A DNA stretch of 64,000 nt, taken from the NCBI GenBank assembly GCA_021613535.1, contig CP075494.1:1116001-1180000 (forward strand), in the 5' to 3' direction. The position numbers and the translations under genes were made by a program. A model generated the notes under the pieces. It was given only the letters and a program-made list of their open reading frames with translations. It had not been told where the DNA came from and made no database searches. Source of the stretch: Adineta vaga. Lineage: Eukaryota > Rotifera. Below, one piece after another: positions 56,055-64,000 of the stretch (position 1 is the stretch's first letter; every line of letters begins with the position of its first letter).

Positions 56055-56327
56055 TTAATTCAAAAGAATATTGATATTTTGGTAGTATTCTGCTTTGTTT
56101 ACTCGTATATAATGTAGTCAGAAAATTTAATGAAGAGTGAAAGACGGCCGAGAAAAAGAACGGAAGGAATATAATTTTAATATTATATTTCTCTTTTTTC
56201 CTTTTTCTTTTCATGAAACAGAAACGTATCTCATTGCCATTAAGAACAATTCACAAAAAAGAATAGATTTTTCTTGGCAGACTGTCAAAGACAGCGAGAA
56301 TGATTGTTTTTCGAATTAAAAAAAGAA

Positions 56328-56343
56328 TGGGTGTGGGTGTCGT
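56328..56343 (+). repeat. Telomere-like motif
   Basis: GGGTGTGGGTGTCGTTG with a weak facing ACAACCCC about 20 nt downstream. Confidence 0.55.
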
Positions 56344-56623
56344 TGTTGTCTTAAAAAACAACCCCAAAATGGTATACGAGAATCAAAATATCTTTTTTGG
56401 AATTCTCAAGACGAATTATGGTTAAAATTTGTTTTTCATGAAAATTTGTTTCATTGAAAACGACTTTTACATGAAAGAATTCTCCAATAAATAAAAAGTA
56501 ACGCTCGTCGTGCCGACTCATTTTACCCTCGACTGTGGAAGACAGGTATTTTCTATGTGTGCCAATAGTGAGACGAATTGATCTGGCAACTTTATATACA
56601 AAGAAATGATTTAAATTTTTTTC

Positions 56624-56684
56624 TCACCCTCACCCACGCTTTATCACCCACTTTCACCCACCCACACGCGCACCCACCCTCTAG
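56624..56684 (-). repeat. C-rich telomere-like tract
   Basis: Repeats of CACCC in one orientation: CTCACCCTCACCCACGC, then CACCCACCCACACGCGCACC. No inverted partner is present. Confidence 0.65.
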
Positions 56685-56872
56685 TAATGCCAGAGTTTCC
56701 TTTTTAACTAGCCTGTGCTCTTTTCAATTAAGCATAGTCGTTTAGTATTCGAAGCACTGATTGCTAAGAATGAACAAAACTAATTGATTGTATATCGATT
56801 TTTTCTTCGACTAATCAAATACAAGTAGTTAAAAATTCGGGATGGCTGTGATTGCAAATGAATAGAATAAGC

Positions 56873-56893
56873 ACTCACATCCACCCTCAATTC
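56873..56893 (-). repeat. Telomere-like motif (single arm)
   Basis: CACATCCACCCTCAATTCAAG. A degenerate C-rich half. Confidence 0.4.
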
Positions 56894-57660
56894 AAGATTC
56901 TTTCATGAAAAAACTAATGTGCATCATAGTATATTACACTCTTAAGACATTTATGGGTGAGGAGACGTTTGTTGTGTATACACGAGAAATTTTGTTTTCA
57001 CTCTCTTAGGAAAAAGACGAAACGCTTTTTCTTTCCTTCCATTTTTCTCCAGAAAAAAAATAAATAAAAGTATCAGTATGATATGCTTATTTCTTTGTGC
57101 TCCTGTGTGACTAAGATTGACAGTATTATATTTTTTGAATTCAGCACCGCCTCGTTGCCTTCGATTCCATCTGTTACAAAAAAAGCGCTGCTCTATGCAT
57201 CATTCTTATATGAAAAAAGAAGAAAGATTCTTCATCTGCTGTTTTATTGTTTTCAAGTTACCCCTTTGGCATCAGATGGTGATGTAATTCTTTTCTCATT
57301 TTTCTCCTATATACGAGAAATATTCTTTGGTATTCTTTTTTTTCAAACATCGTCACGCCGAAGTATTTTGCAGCATAACAGCTCATTTCATTTTTTTATT
57401 TTCCTTGATGGTACAGTAAGTGAAATTAGTCAATACTAGTTGCTTCGGAATTTTGCAAAACGTTTAAGGACTCCATAAATTGGAAACGTAGAGTGTTACA
57501 ATGATTTTAATAACATTAACATCTAAACAAAATATATCGCTTTTTCTACCTACTAGACACTTAGTTTATTTTATATTCTTTTTATATTAACAGTATCAAG
57601 GAAAATAAAAGAGTTACAGTGTTTATTAACTCTCCATTAGAACGATCTGATATGATGATA

Positions 57661-57754
57661 TGTGTGGGTGTGGGTGAGTCTGTAGCTGGGTGTGTCTGTC
57701 GCGAATATGATATTGCAGCACGCACACCCACACCCACACCCACACCCGCACCCT
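57661..57754. repeat. Longest telomere-like inverted array
   Basis: TGTGTGGGTGTGGGTGAG, then TGGGTGTGTCTG, a short spacer, then GCACACCCACACCCACACCC continuing with further ACACCC units up to the CCCTAA at about 57750. It has the most regular (TGTGGG)-like repetition in the window and lies just upstream of the point where the truncated DUF3638 gene begins. Confidence 0.8.
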
Positions 57755-57929
57755 AATAGCAAAAAAAATCTATATTGATAGTCAACAATTTAATTTTATG
57801 TATTCTTCATTATCCAAGACAAAACAACCAGAACTATTTGATGGAAAACAATATGAAGAAATATTATTGAAAAAACTTTATTAAAATTATCGAGATACAT
57901 ACAATTCAATAGTTAAATTATCTCAGGAA

Positions 57930-60900
57930 ATGGAAAATGATATCATAAATAATGCTCCTTCTATATTTCCACATAAATCAACTTTTGAACAGTGTTCACA
58001 TATTACCGATTATCCTCGTACTAGTTTAGTAAGGGGTTTATATAATAGTGGAGATGTAGATCTTGTTGATCAAGTGATAACGAAATGGTTACCTTTATCG
58101 CGATGGTTGTCAGAAGGTTGTTGTTTGAGAGATATTTGGATTGGATTATTAGGATTAGCAGATCGTCTCAAAGCACAAGCAACAGGAACCCATACAGATG
58201 ATATTCAACGTTTCGAATGTTTAATAGATTTTCTACATTATATTTCGAAACAATGTAAAATTAAGCCCTTTCATTTGCAACTACTGAAAACACAACTCAA
58301 AGCACCAAATATTTCGTTAAGATCTATTTCCATTCCTCAATTTATTAACTATGAAAACATCGAACAAATCTCTGTTAATATCGATAGTATGGATTTTATA
58401 AATCGTAAGAAAAAAAAAGATTGGAACATAATTAAACAAGAAGTGGAAAATTGTTTTACTGAAAATCGTAGTTTTCAGAATAGCAATAAATTAGTAACAT
58501 CGACAGAAGCAGCTGGAATCAATAATTTATTAATATCTTGGCAAAATAACAAAAAACTTCGATCGTTTTTAAAAACTCTTAAAAATCTTTTCTATTCTAT
58601 CCAAATAGAACAATTTGATATAAAAGTTTCATATATTTCTCAACAATTTCAATGTGAATCATTTCAAGATCACTATCAAATACGATTAAATCCTTCAAAT
58701 AAATCAATCGATCCAGATTTCTTATCAAAAGCAGAATCAAAATTTCATCAATGTTATCAAGGTCATTTTATTAAATCATTACATACTTCTCGTAGTATTA
58801 TTCGACAACAAGTTGATGAATTTCCCGAAGATATATTTTCATCTATCAATGATCAAAACAATGCATTAAGTGAAATAGGTCATTATTTTAAAAATCAATT
58901 AGCTAAAAGTTGGCAAAAATTTCGTTTGGATAAACCCATTGAACAAAAAGATCCTACAATTGAAGAACTCATTGAATTACTTAAATCATTTAATAAGGAA
59001 TCGATAGAAAGTTGGAAATTATTAGAAGAGTCTCTTACAACATCAAATAAACAATTATTTCAATCAGGTTTAATTTCACGAATTACACCAACAATTCTTA
59101 TTCCACTTTTACAACAAAATATCGATATTCTTATATTAAACAATGAACAACGTACATTATTAGGTGGTATTCTTGTTAATTGGACATTACAACAACAATT
59201 AGAAAGAACTTTACATTTTGCTAATCATAATAAATGGGATGAATTTAAAAAAGAAATTTCAACTATACCACATTCAAATTGGAAACCATCAGATTATATA
59301 TCTTGGTTAATTCTTGAATTAGAAATGAATATAACAATACGGGAAATACAAATCGATGTTGCACAACATATGATGCAAATAAATAATTCAAATTCAAAAA
59401 GTTTTGTTATGCAAATGAATATGGGTGAAGGAAAAACATCCGTTATTTTACCAATGTTAACACTTAATTTATCTTCATCAAATTCAAGTTTAGTTCGTAT
59501 TATCGTACTTAAATCATTATTTCCAACAAATTATCAATCACTACGATATAAATTAGGTGGTTTATTAAATCGACGTGTTTTTCCATTTTCATGTCGTCGT
59601 GATATGAATTTTAATAATGAACAAACACAATTAATTTTCCATCGTTTTCAACAAGGATTACATAATTGTGATGTTATATTAACATCACCTGAAGATATAC
59701 TTTCATTTGATTTACTTACTTTAGATAAATGTCGACGAGAAGAATATGATATTAGTCGTTCAATATTAATCATGCAAAGATGGTTAAAACAATATATTCG
59801 TGATGTTTTAGATGAATCAGATGAAATATTACATGTTAAATATCAATTAATTTATACAATTGGTGGTCAACAACAAGTCGATGGAGGTGCTGAACGATGG
59901 AAAACTATTCAATCCATACTTTTATTAGTTAAAAATCATGCAGAAGATATTGCAAGAAATTTTAATGAAGATGTTTGTTATAAATCTTCGGAACGAAAAA
60001 GTTCATTTCCACAATTTCGTTTACAATCACAGAAACCATTTTTATTTCTATGTAAAAAATTAGTTAATGATTGGCTTAATAATCGATCTTATCGAGAATC
60101 AGAAAAAGAAAATATTCGAGAATTTATCTTACAATCTGATCTTTGTGTTGATGAATATCTTAAAGACTATTCATCACTTGATATTCAATTATTTCTTATT
60201 ATTCGTGGGCTTTTATCATCAGAAGTTTTATTCGTTGCGTTAAAAAAACGTTATCGAGTTAATTATGGAATTAATCCTAATCCTAATTTTCATCCTTTAT
60301 TAGCTGTACCATATCGTGCCAAAGATGTTGCAGCTGATCGAACAGAATTTGGTCATCCAGATGTTGCATTAGTTTTAACACATCTGACATATTATTATTC
60401 GGGTTTAAATCATTTACAATTAACACAATGTTTTGATCGTTTAAATGATCATGAAAATGATCCCGCATCTATTTATGATCAATGGATTACATTTGATGAT
60501 ACAGATAATATACCAATTAGTATTCAACAATGGAAAGGTGTTAATTTAAAAGATTATCAACAACGAACTCAATTTCTTTTTCCAATATTACAATATAATA
60601 TATTAGTTATTAATTATTTTCTAAATTATTTTGTATTTCCTCGTGAAGCAAAACAATTTCCATATAAATTCGTTTCATCTGCATGGGATTTATCATCATC
60701 TCTACGATCAAACATTATTACTGGATTTAGTGGTACAAATGATACTCAATTATTACTTCCAATTCATATTCATCAAAATGATCTACCTGAATTAGAAAAA
60801 ACTGATGCAATTGTTGTTAATAATTTATTAAAAGTTGAAAATGAAAATTATCAATCCTTAACAATTAATGCATCAACAGATGAAATTTTAAATCAAATTA

Positions 60901-62558
60901 TCAATTATAAATTACCAATTAATGTTATTTTAGATGTTGGAGCATTGTTTATTGATGGAAGTAATGAAGTTATTGCTATGAAATGGTTAAATTTATCCGA
61001 TAAAAATCATATTGATTATGTTGTTTATTTTAAATCTGATGTCATTTTTGTTTCTGATCGTTCAAATCATCAACATCGATTTGAAATATCACCTGCAAGT
61101 GAACGACTTGATCGTTGTATTTTCTATTTAGATGATGTTCATACACGTGGAACTGATTTTAAATTCCCAAAAGGTTTTCGTGCTGCCGTTACATTAGGAA
61201 ATGGTTTAACAAAAGATCGTTTTGTTCAAGCATGTATGAGAATGAGAAAATTAGGTCATGGTCATTCATTAACATTTTGGAGTTCATATGAAGTTGATCA
61301 ACAAATTCAAATCTTGAAGAAACATTCATCTGTTAATAATACTGTCGATTTAATTGATATTCTTTGTTGGGTTTATGAAAATACTCAACTATCAACATGG
61401 GATGGTTTACATCATTGGGCTTCACAAAGTTTAAGTTTTCAAAAGAAATTTTTAGCATTTAAATCGATTGATTGGAAAGATAATGAACAAGTATTTACAA
61501 ATAAAATTATGAAAGACTTAGCTGAAAATTGTTTAGAACCTGAAATAATTGAATTGAAACGTATGTATGGTTGTCCTAAGGAGTTAATGACCGTATTCGA
61601 AATGTATCATATGCGTTATACATTACTAAGTGATGCTTTAACAAGAGAAATTCAACATGCAGTACTAAAACAATTGAAAACTTATGGTGGAAAAAAACGA
61701 CGTTTAGCACAATTATTAGATGAAGAACAACAAAGAGAATTAGAAGAAGAACGACAATTACAACGTCCTCCTTCTGTTCAACCATGTCAACCTATATTAC
61801 ATGAAGAAATTAAAAAATTATCTCAACTTAACGAAATTATAGATATTGAAAGTTCACCTTTAGTATTTCGACATGTCGATTATGCTTTTACTAGTACAAC
61901 ACTTTTCAAAAATTGTCAACCTAATAGTTGGTCATCAAATCTTTGGATTTCAACTGAATTTCAACGTGTTATTGAGACGAAAGGAGAATCATTAAATCCA
62001 TTTCTACGTCCTCCACGATGGATTATTGTTTATCAAAATCAAAATCTTATTCTTTTAAGTCCATTTGAAGCTAATTGGTTAATGGGTCAATTGAAATTCA
62101 ATGAATCATCAATTACGACATTAAGATTATTATTACCTCGTACAAAACGAATTCAATCAATTTTTGTCAACACTCCAACTTTAACTATTCCTCCATTAAT
62201 TGGATTTCCTAATAATAATTTCTTGATATCAAATGATTGGTTAATTCAATTATTTATTTTTAATGGTACTCTTTATTTTGAAAATATTGATGAACAAAAT
62301 GCTTTTTGTCAATGTTTAAGTTTATGTCCTAAACCTCGAACACAAGAAGAAGAAGAAGCTTTTGAAAAGGGTTGGATCAGTAGTGATAGTTTTGTTAGAA
62401 ATCGAGAACATCGCTTTTCATTACGACTTGATCAAGCTCGATTTCATTCAAATCCATTGGATTTTATCAAAGAAATTATTGAGAATCGAAATAATTCACA
62501 TGCAACTATTACATCGCATGTTGGCAGCATCATTCTTAAATCATTAAAACTCATTTAA
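57930..62558 (+). CDS. DUF3638/DUF3645-type large ATPase, C-terminal half
   Basis: 1,542 residues, uninterrupted. Residues about 495-510 carry a P-loop (MNMGEGKTSVILPML), residue about 626 a DEAD-type Walker B (LDESDEILH), and residues about 1066-1100 read DVHTRGTDFKFP and FVQACMRMRKLG, resembling motifs V-VI of superfamily 2 helicases. These are hallmarks of the DUF3638/DUF3645 proteins of fungi, protists and rotifers, usually around 3,000 residues, so the N-terminal half is absent. The same frame is coding-like upstream from 57798 (MYSSLSKTKQPELFDGKQYE) but has a TAA at 57882-57884, and telomere-like repeats precede it. The cellular role of the family is unknown; ATP-driven remodelling of nucleic acid or protein is a guess. 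Convergent with the following TPR gene. Confidence 0.82.
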   Translation: MENDIINNAPSIFPHKSTFEQCSHITDYPRTSLVRGLYNSGDVDLVDQVITKWLPLSRWLSEGCCLRDIWIGLLGLADRLKAQATGTHTDDIQRFECLIDFLHYISKQCKIKPFHLQLLKTQLKAPNISLRSISIPQFINYENIEQISVNIDSMDFINRKKKKDWNIIKQEVENCFTENRSFQNSNKLVTSTEAAGINNLLISWQNNKKLRSFLKTLKNLFYSIQIEQFDIKVSYISQQFQCESFQDHYQIRLNPSNKSIDPDFLSKAESKFHQCYQGHFIKSLHTSRSIIRQQVDEFPEDIFSSINDQNNALSEIGHYFKNQLAKSWQKFRLDKPIEQKDPTIEELIELLKSFNKESIESWKLLEESLTTSNKQLFQSGLISRITPTILIPLLQQNIDILILNNEQRTLLGGILVNWTLQQQLERTLHFANHNKWDEFKKEISTIPHSNWKPSDYISWLILELEMNITIREIQIDVAQHMMQINNSNSKSFVMQMNMGEGKTSVILPMLTLNLSSSNSSLVRIIVLKSLFPTNYQSLRYKLGGLLNRRVFPFSCRRDMNFNNEQTQLIFHRFQQGLHNCDVILTSPEDILSFDLLTLDKCRREEYDISRSILIMQRWLKQYIRDVLDESDEILHVKYQLIYTIGGQQQVDGGAERWKTIQSILLLVKNHAEDIARNFNEDVCYKSSERKSSFPQFRLQSQKPFLFLCKKLVNDWLNNRSYRESEKENIREFILQSDLCVDEYLKDYSSLDIQLFLIIRGLLSSEVLFVALKKRYRVNYGINPNPNFHPLLAVPYRAKDVAADRTEFGHPDVALVLTHLTYYYSGLNHLQLTQCFDRLNDHENDPASIYDQWITFDDTDNIPISIQQWKGVNLKDYQQRTQFLFPILQYNILVINYFLNYFVFPREAKQFPYKFVSSAWDLSSSLRSNIITGFSGTNDTQLLLPIHIHQNDLPELEKTDAIVVNNLLKVENENYQSLTINASTDEILNQIINYKLPINVILDVGALFIDGSNEVIAMKWLNLSDKNHIDYVVYFKSDVIFVSDRSNHQHRFEISPASERLDRCIFYLDDVHTRGTDFKFPKGFRAAVTLGNGLTKDRFVQACMRMRKLGHGHSLTFWSSYEVDQQIQILKKHSSVNNTVDLIDILCWVYENTQLSTWDGLHHWASQSLSFQKKFLAFKSIDWKDNEQVFTNKIMKDLAENCLEPEIIELKRMYGCPKELMTVFEMYHMRYTLLSDALTREIQHAVLKQLKTYGGKKRRLAQLLDEEQQRELEEERQLQRPPSVQPCQPILHEEIKKLSQLNEIIDIESSPLVFRHVDYAFTSTTLFKNCQPNSWSSNLWISTEFQRVIETKGESLNPFLRPPRWIIVYQNQNLILLSPFEANWLMGQLKFNESSITTLRLLLPRTKRIQSIFVNTPTLTIPPLIGFPNNNFLISNDWLIQLFIFNGTLYFENIDEQNAFCQCLSLCPKPRTQEEEEAFEKGWISSDSFVRNREHRFSLRLDQARFHSNPLDFIKEIIENRNNSHATITSHVGSIILKSLKLI

Positions 62559-62631
62559 CAACTGAAAATTTTTAGATTTAATCTTATTTTAGTGACAAAT
62601 ATCAGTTTAATATAGTATTTCAAATAAAAAT

Positions 62632-62649
62632 AACCCACACACCCTCAAG
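62632..62649 (-). repeat. Telomere-like motif between convergent genes
   Basis: AACCCACACACCCTCAAG. It lies about 75 bp after the stop of the ATPase gene and 68 bp beyond the stop of the minus-strand TPR gene. Confidence 0.7.
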
Positions 62650-62716
62650 AATTGATTATATTTTTCATGATAAACTAATAAACATTTTCAAAAGTTCAAA
62701 AATAAAATCCATGTGA

Positions 62717-64000
62717 TCATCGTGTAAACGAATCGCGATTTTCAATCATGTATGTGGCAATTTCACGAAATGTTTCTAAAGCTTCTTTATGGGCAGGAGT
62801 TTTATCTCGCAAAGCAATTTCAAAAGCAAATTTCAAATTTTCGAAGACATTTTCGTCATCAAAAAGACCATAGAATACTTTAGCCATACTAGCATAAGTA
62901 TATGCTTTGTAAAGATGATCAGATAATAAATTCTCTTCTTGAATTTTAAGAGCTTTCTCAAGAAAATCAAGTGCAATCTGATATTCTCTTTTCATACAAT
63001 ACGCATCACCAATTTGATAATAAACATTAGCAAGATCAGGATTATTGGGTGCACCATTTTCTTCAAGTATACGACGTGCTTTTTCATAGAATAATAATGC
63101 TGTCGAAAAATCACGATCCTTGGATACGTAAGTTTTACCCATATTGATATAAATGCCAGCAACACTTGGATGATTAGGATCAGTGGAGTTTTCAACGATA
63201 CGAATCGATTTTTCAAACTCTGAAAGTGCCATTTGATAATCCTTTGTCTTACGATAGATACTACCGATATTATTGTGAGTAATAGCTAACGATGGGTGTT
63301 CGGCTGGTAACGATCGTTGTTCGATAGCAAGTGTTCTATTATAGAATACAAATGCATGTAAATTATCACCTTTCTCTTCATAGACTGAGCCAATATTATT
63401 ATAAATCACAGCAAATAATGGATCATTGGAAAGAAGATTTGTTCTATCAATAGACAATGTTTTACGAAAAAATCCAAGTGCAGTAGAACAATCTCCCATG
63501 GATCGAAAAACTTGACCAATATTACTATAAAGAGTAGCAAATTGCCATGGCTCAATATTATTAAATGATTGTTCAAAAAAATTCAATGTTTGTTGATAAT
63601 ATTTCAATGCTTTCGTGTTATTTCCTTGTTCTCGATGTATTTCTCCAATATCATTGTAAGTAATGCCTAAAGATTGATAATCAATTGGAGAAATACGATG
63701 TAAATATTTCAAAGCTGCATTATAGAATAATAATGCTACATCATATTCTCCTCTTTCTCTATGCATAACTCCAAGTTGATGATCAATAGCAGCACGAAAT
63801 ATCCAATCATTTTCCGATATTGTATTTAAAAGTTCTAAAAGTACATCGGTAGCATCATTGAATTTACCCATTTTGCCCAATAAATGACTCAATCGATATC
63901 GTGGTGAGTTTCCACGAATTTCTCTACGTATTTTTTCGTTAAGACAAAGCAATTCTTTATCTTGATCATTAGTTAATTTAAGTTGAACGTACCAAAGTCC
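62717..64000 (-). CDS. ART-TPR protein, C-terminal part (runs off the window)
   Basis: 428 codons continue in frame to the right edge. The first visible residues, LWYVQLKLTNDQDKELL, match the strand that follows the ART catalytic domain in the gene at 54-56 kb, so the ART domain probably lies beyond 64000. The rest is about eight kinesin-light-chain-like TPRs of roughly 42 residues, each with the AxxYNNIGxxYxxxGxxxxAL pattern (e.g. ALKYYQQTLNFFEQSF, SLAITHNNIGSIYRKTKDY, NPDLANVYYQIGDAYCM). No lesions are seen. TPRs probably bind partner proteins, and the enzyme would modify targets with ADP-ribose from NAD. Convergent with the DUF3638 gene. Confidence 0.82.
   Translation of the reverse strand, partial: GLWYVQLKLTNDQDKELLCLNEKIRREIRGNSPRYRLSHLLGKMGKFNDATDVLLELLNTISENDWIFRAAIDHQLGVMHRERGEYDVALLFYNAALKYLHRISPIDYQSLGITYNDIGEIHREQGNNTKALKYYQQTLNFFEQSFNNIEPWQFATLYSNIGQVFRSMGDCSTALGFFRKTLSIDRTNLLSNDPLFAVIYNNIGSVYEEKGDNLHAFVFYNRTLAIEQRSLPAEHPSLAITHNNIGSIYRKTKDYQMALSEFEKSIRIVENSTDPNHPSVAGIYINMGKTYVSKDRDFSTALLFYEKARRILEENGAPNNPDLANVYYQIGDAYCMKREYQIALDFLEKALKIQEENLLSDHLYKAYTYASMAKVFYGLFDDENVFENLKFAFEIALRDKTPAHKEALETFREIATYMIENRDSFTR

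Larger units (their letters stand above)
56055..57797. other. Intergenic with several telomere-like tracts
   Basis: No supported gene; a 118-codon open frame at 57083-57439 is Phe/Ser-rich and unlike a real protein. It holds four telomere-like stretches (56328-56343, 56624-56684, 56873-56893 and 57661-57754), the densest cluster in the window. Confidence 0.5.

Noticed and set aside
57083-57439. 118-codon open frame
   Set aside because: Phe/Ser-rich, no domain, no splice or start context; looks like a chance frame.
1-64000. tRNA or rRNA genes, bacterial operons, integrated viral genes
   Set aside because: No tRNA-like B-box/cloverleaf, rRNA sequence, Shine-Dalgarno-spaced operon or recognisable viral protein was noticed by eye; a covariance scan would be needed to exclude tRNAs fully.

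Overview
The window is AT-rich eukaryotic DNA that most resembles a bdelloid rotifer (Adineta/Rotaria type). The reasons are short GT-AG introns (about 50-125 nt), single-exon rhodopsin-like receptors, several ADP-ribosyltransferase/tetratricopeptide (ART-TPR) genes, genes that look horizontally acquired (sugar-nucleotide epimerase, fungal-like peptide transporter, CSLA-like glycosyltransferase, DUF3638-type ATPase), and many interspersed copies of a TGTGGG-like G-rich motif, which is the type of telomeric repeat known in bdelloids. The species assignment is an inference.

Layout, left to right. 0.8-1.1 kb: LRR remnant. 1.25-2.4 kb: epimerase with two introns and one in-frame TAG. 3.5-5.1 kb: nicotinamide riboside kinase-like P-loop protein with one frameshift. 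5.7-6.6 kb: broken arrestin-like gene. 8.2-9.1 kb: GPCR. 10.3-11.3 kb: broken kelch/NHL gene. 12.0-14.5 kb: helical repeat-TIR-SAM protein. 15.2-17.1 kb: four-exon POT-family transporter. 18.4-18.8 kb: small secreted Cys-rich repeat protein. 19.2-20.3 kb: ART-TPR remnant and a possible reverse-transcriptase scrap. 20.8-21.8 kb: GPCR. 23.0-25.8 kb: a 2.4-kb IS630/Tc1/mariner element inserted into the left end of a piggyBac copy. 27.0-29.1 kb: zincin metalloprotease with a C-terminal membrane helix. 29.9-38.2 kb: eight-exon single-pass membrane protein whose 4.85-kb intron carries a hAT MITE and a 4.0-kb foldback element, and whose last exon encodes about 16 Cys-containing repeats. 38.9-40.6 kb: glycosyltransferase family 2. 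41.4-44.8 kb: DEG/ENaC remnant, a dead Tc1-like element with long TIRs, and a CENP-B/DDE_1 transposase remnant. 46.3-46.6 kb: B-lectin remnant. 47.7-50.0 kb: full-length piggyBac with TTAA duplications. 50.4-51.3 kb: GPCR. 52.1-53.9 kb: F-box protein. 54.1-56.1 kb: ART-TPR gene. 57.8-62.6 kb: C-terminal half of a DUF3638/DUF3645 ATPase. 62.7-64.0 kb: ART-TPR gene cut by the window edge.

Two themes stand out. First, the telomere-like motif, usually CTTGAGGGTGTGGGTG followed 20-40 nt later by its inverse, recurs about 17 times in intergenic DNA, one intron and the end of one coding region, often just downstream of stop codons. Second, several genes touch NAD (NRK-like kinase, TIR protein, three ART-TPR loci). 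This may be chance, because ART-TPR genes are abundant in bdelloids. Many genes carry a single lesion (stop or frameshift), so the region is either decaying (subtelomere-like, or one allele of a degenerate polyploid) or contains some homopolymer sequencing errors.
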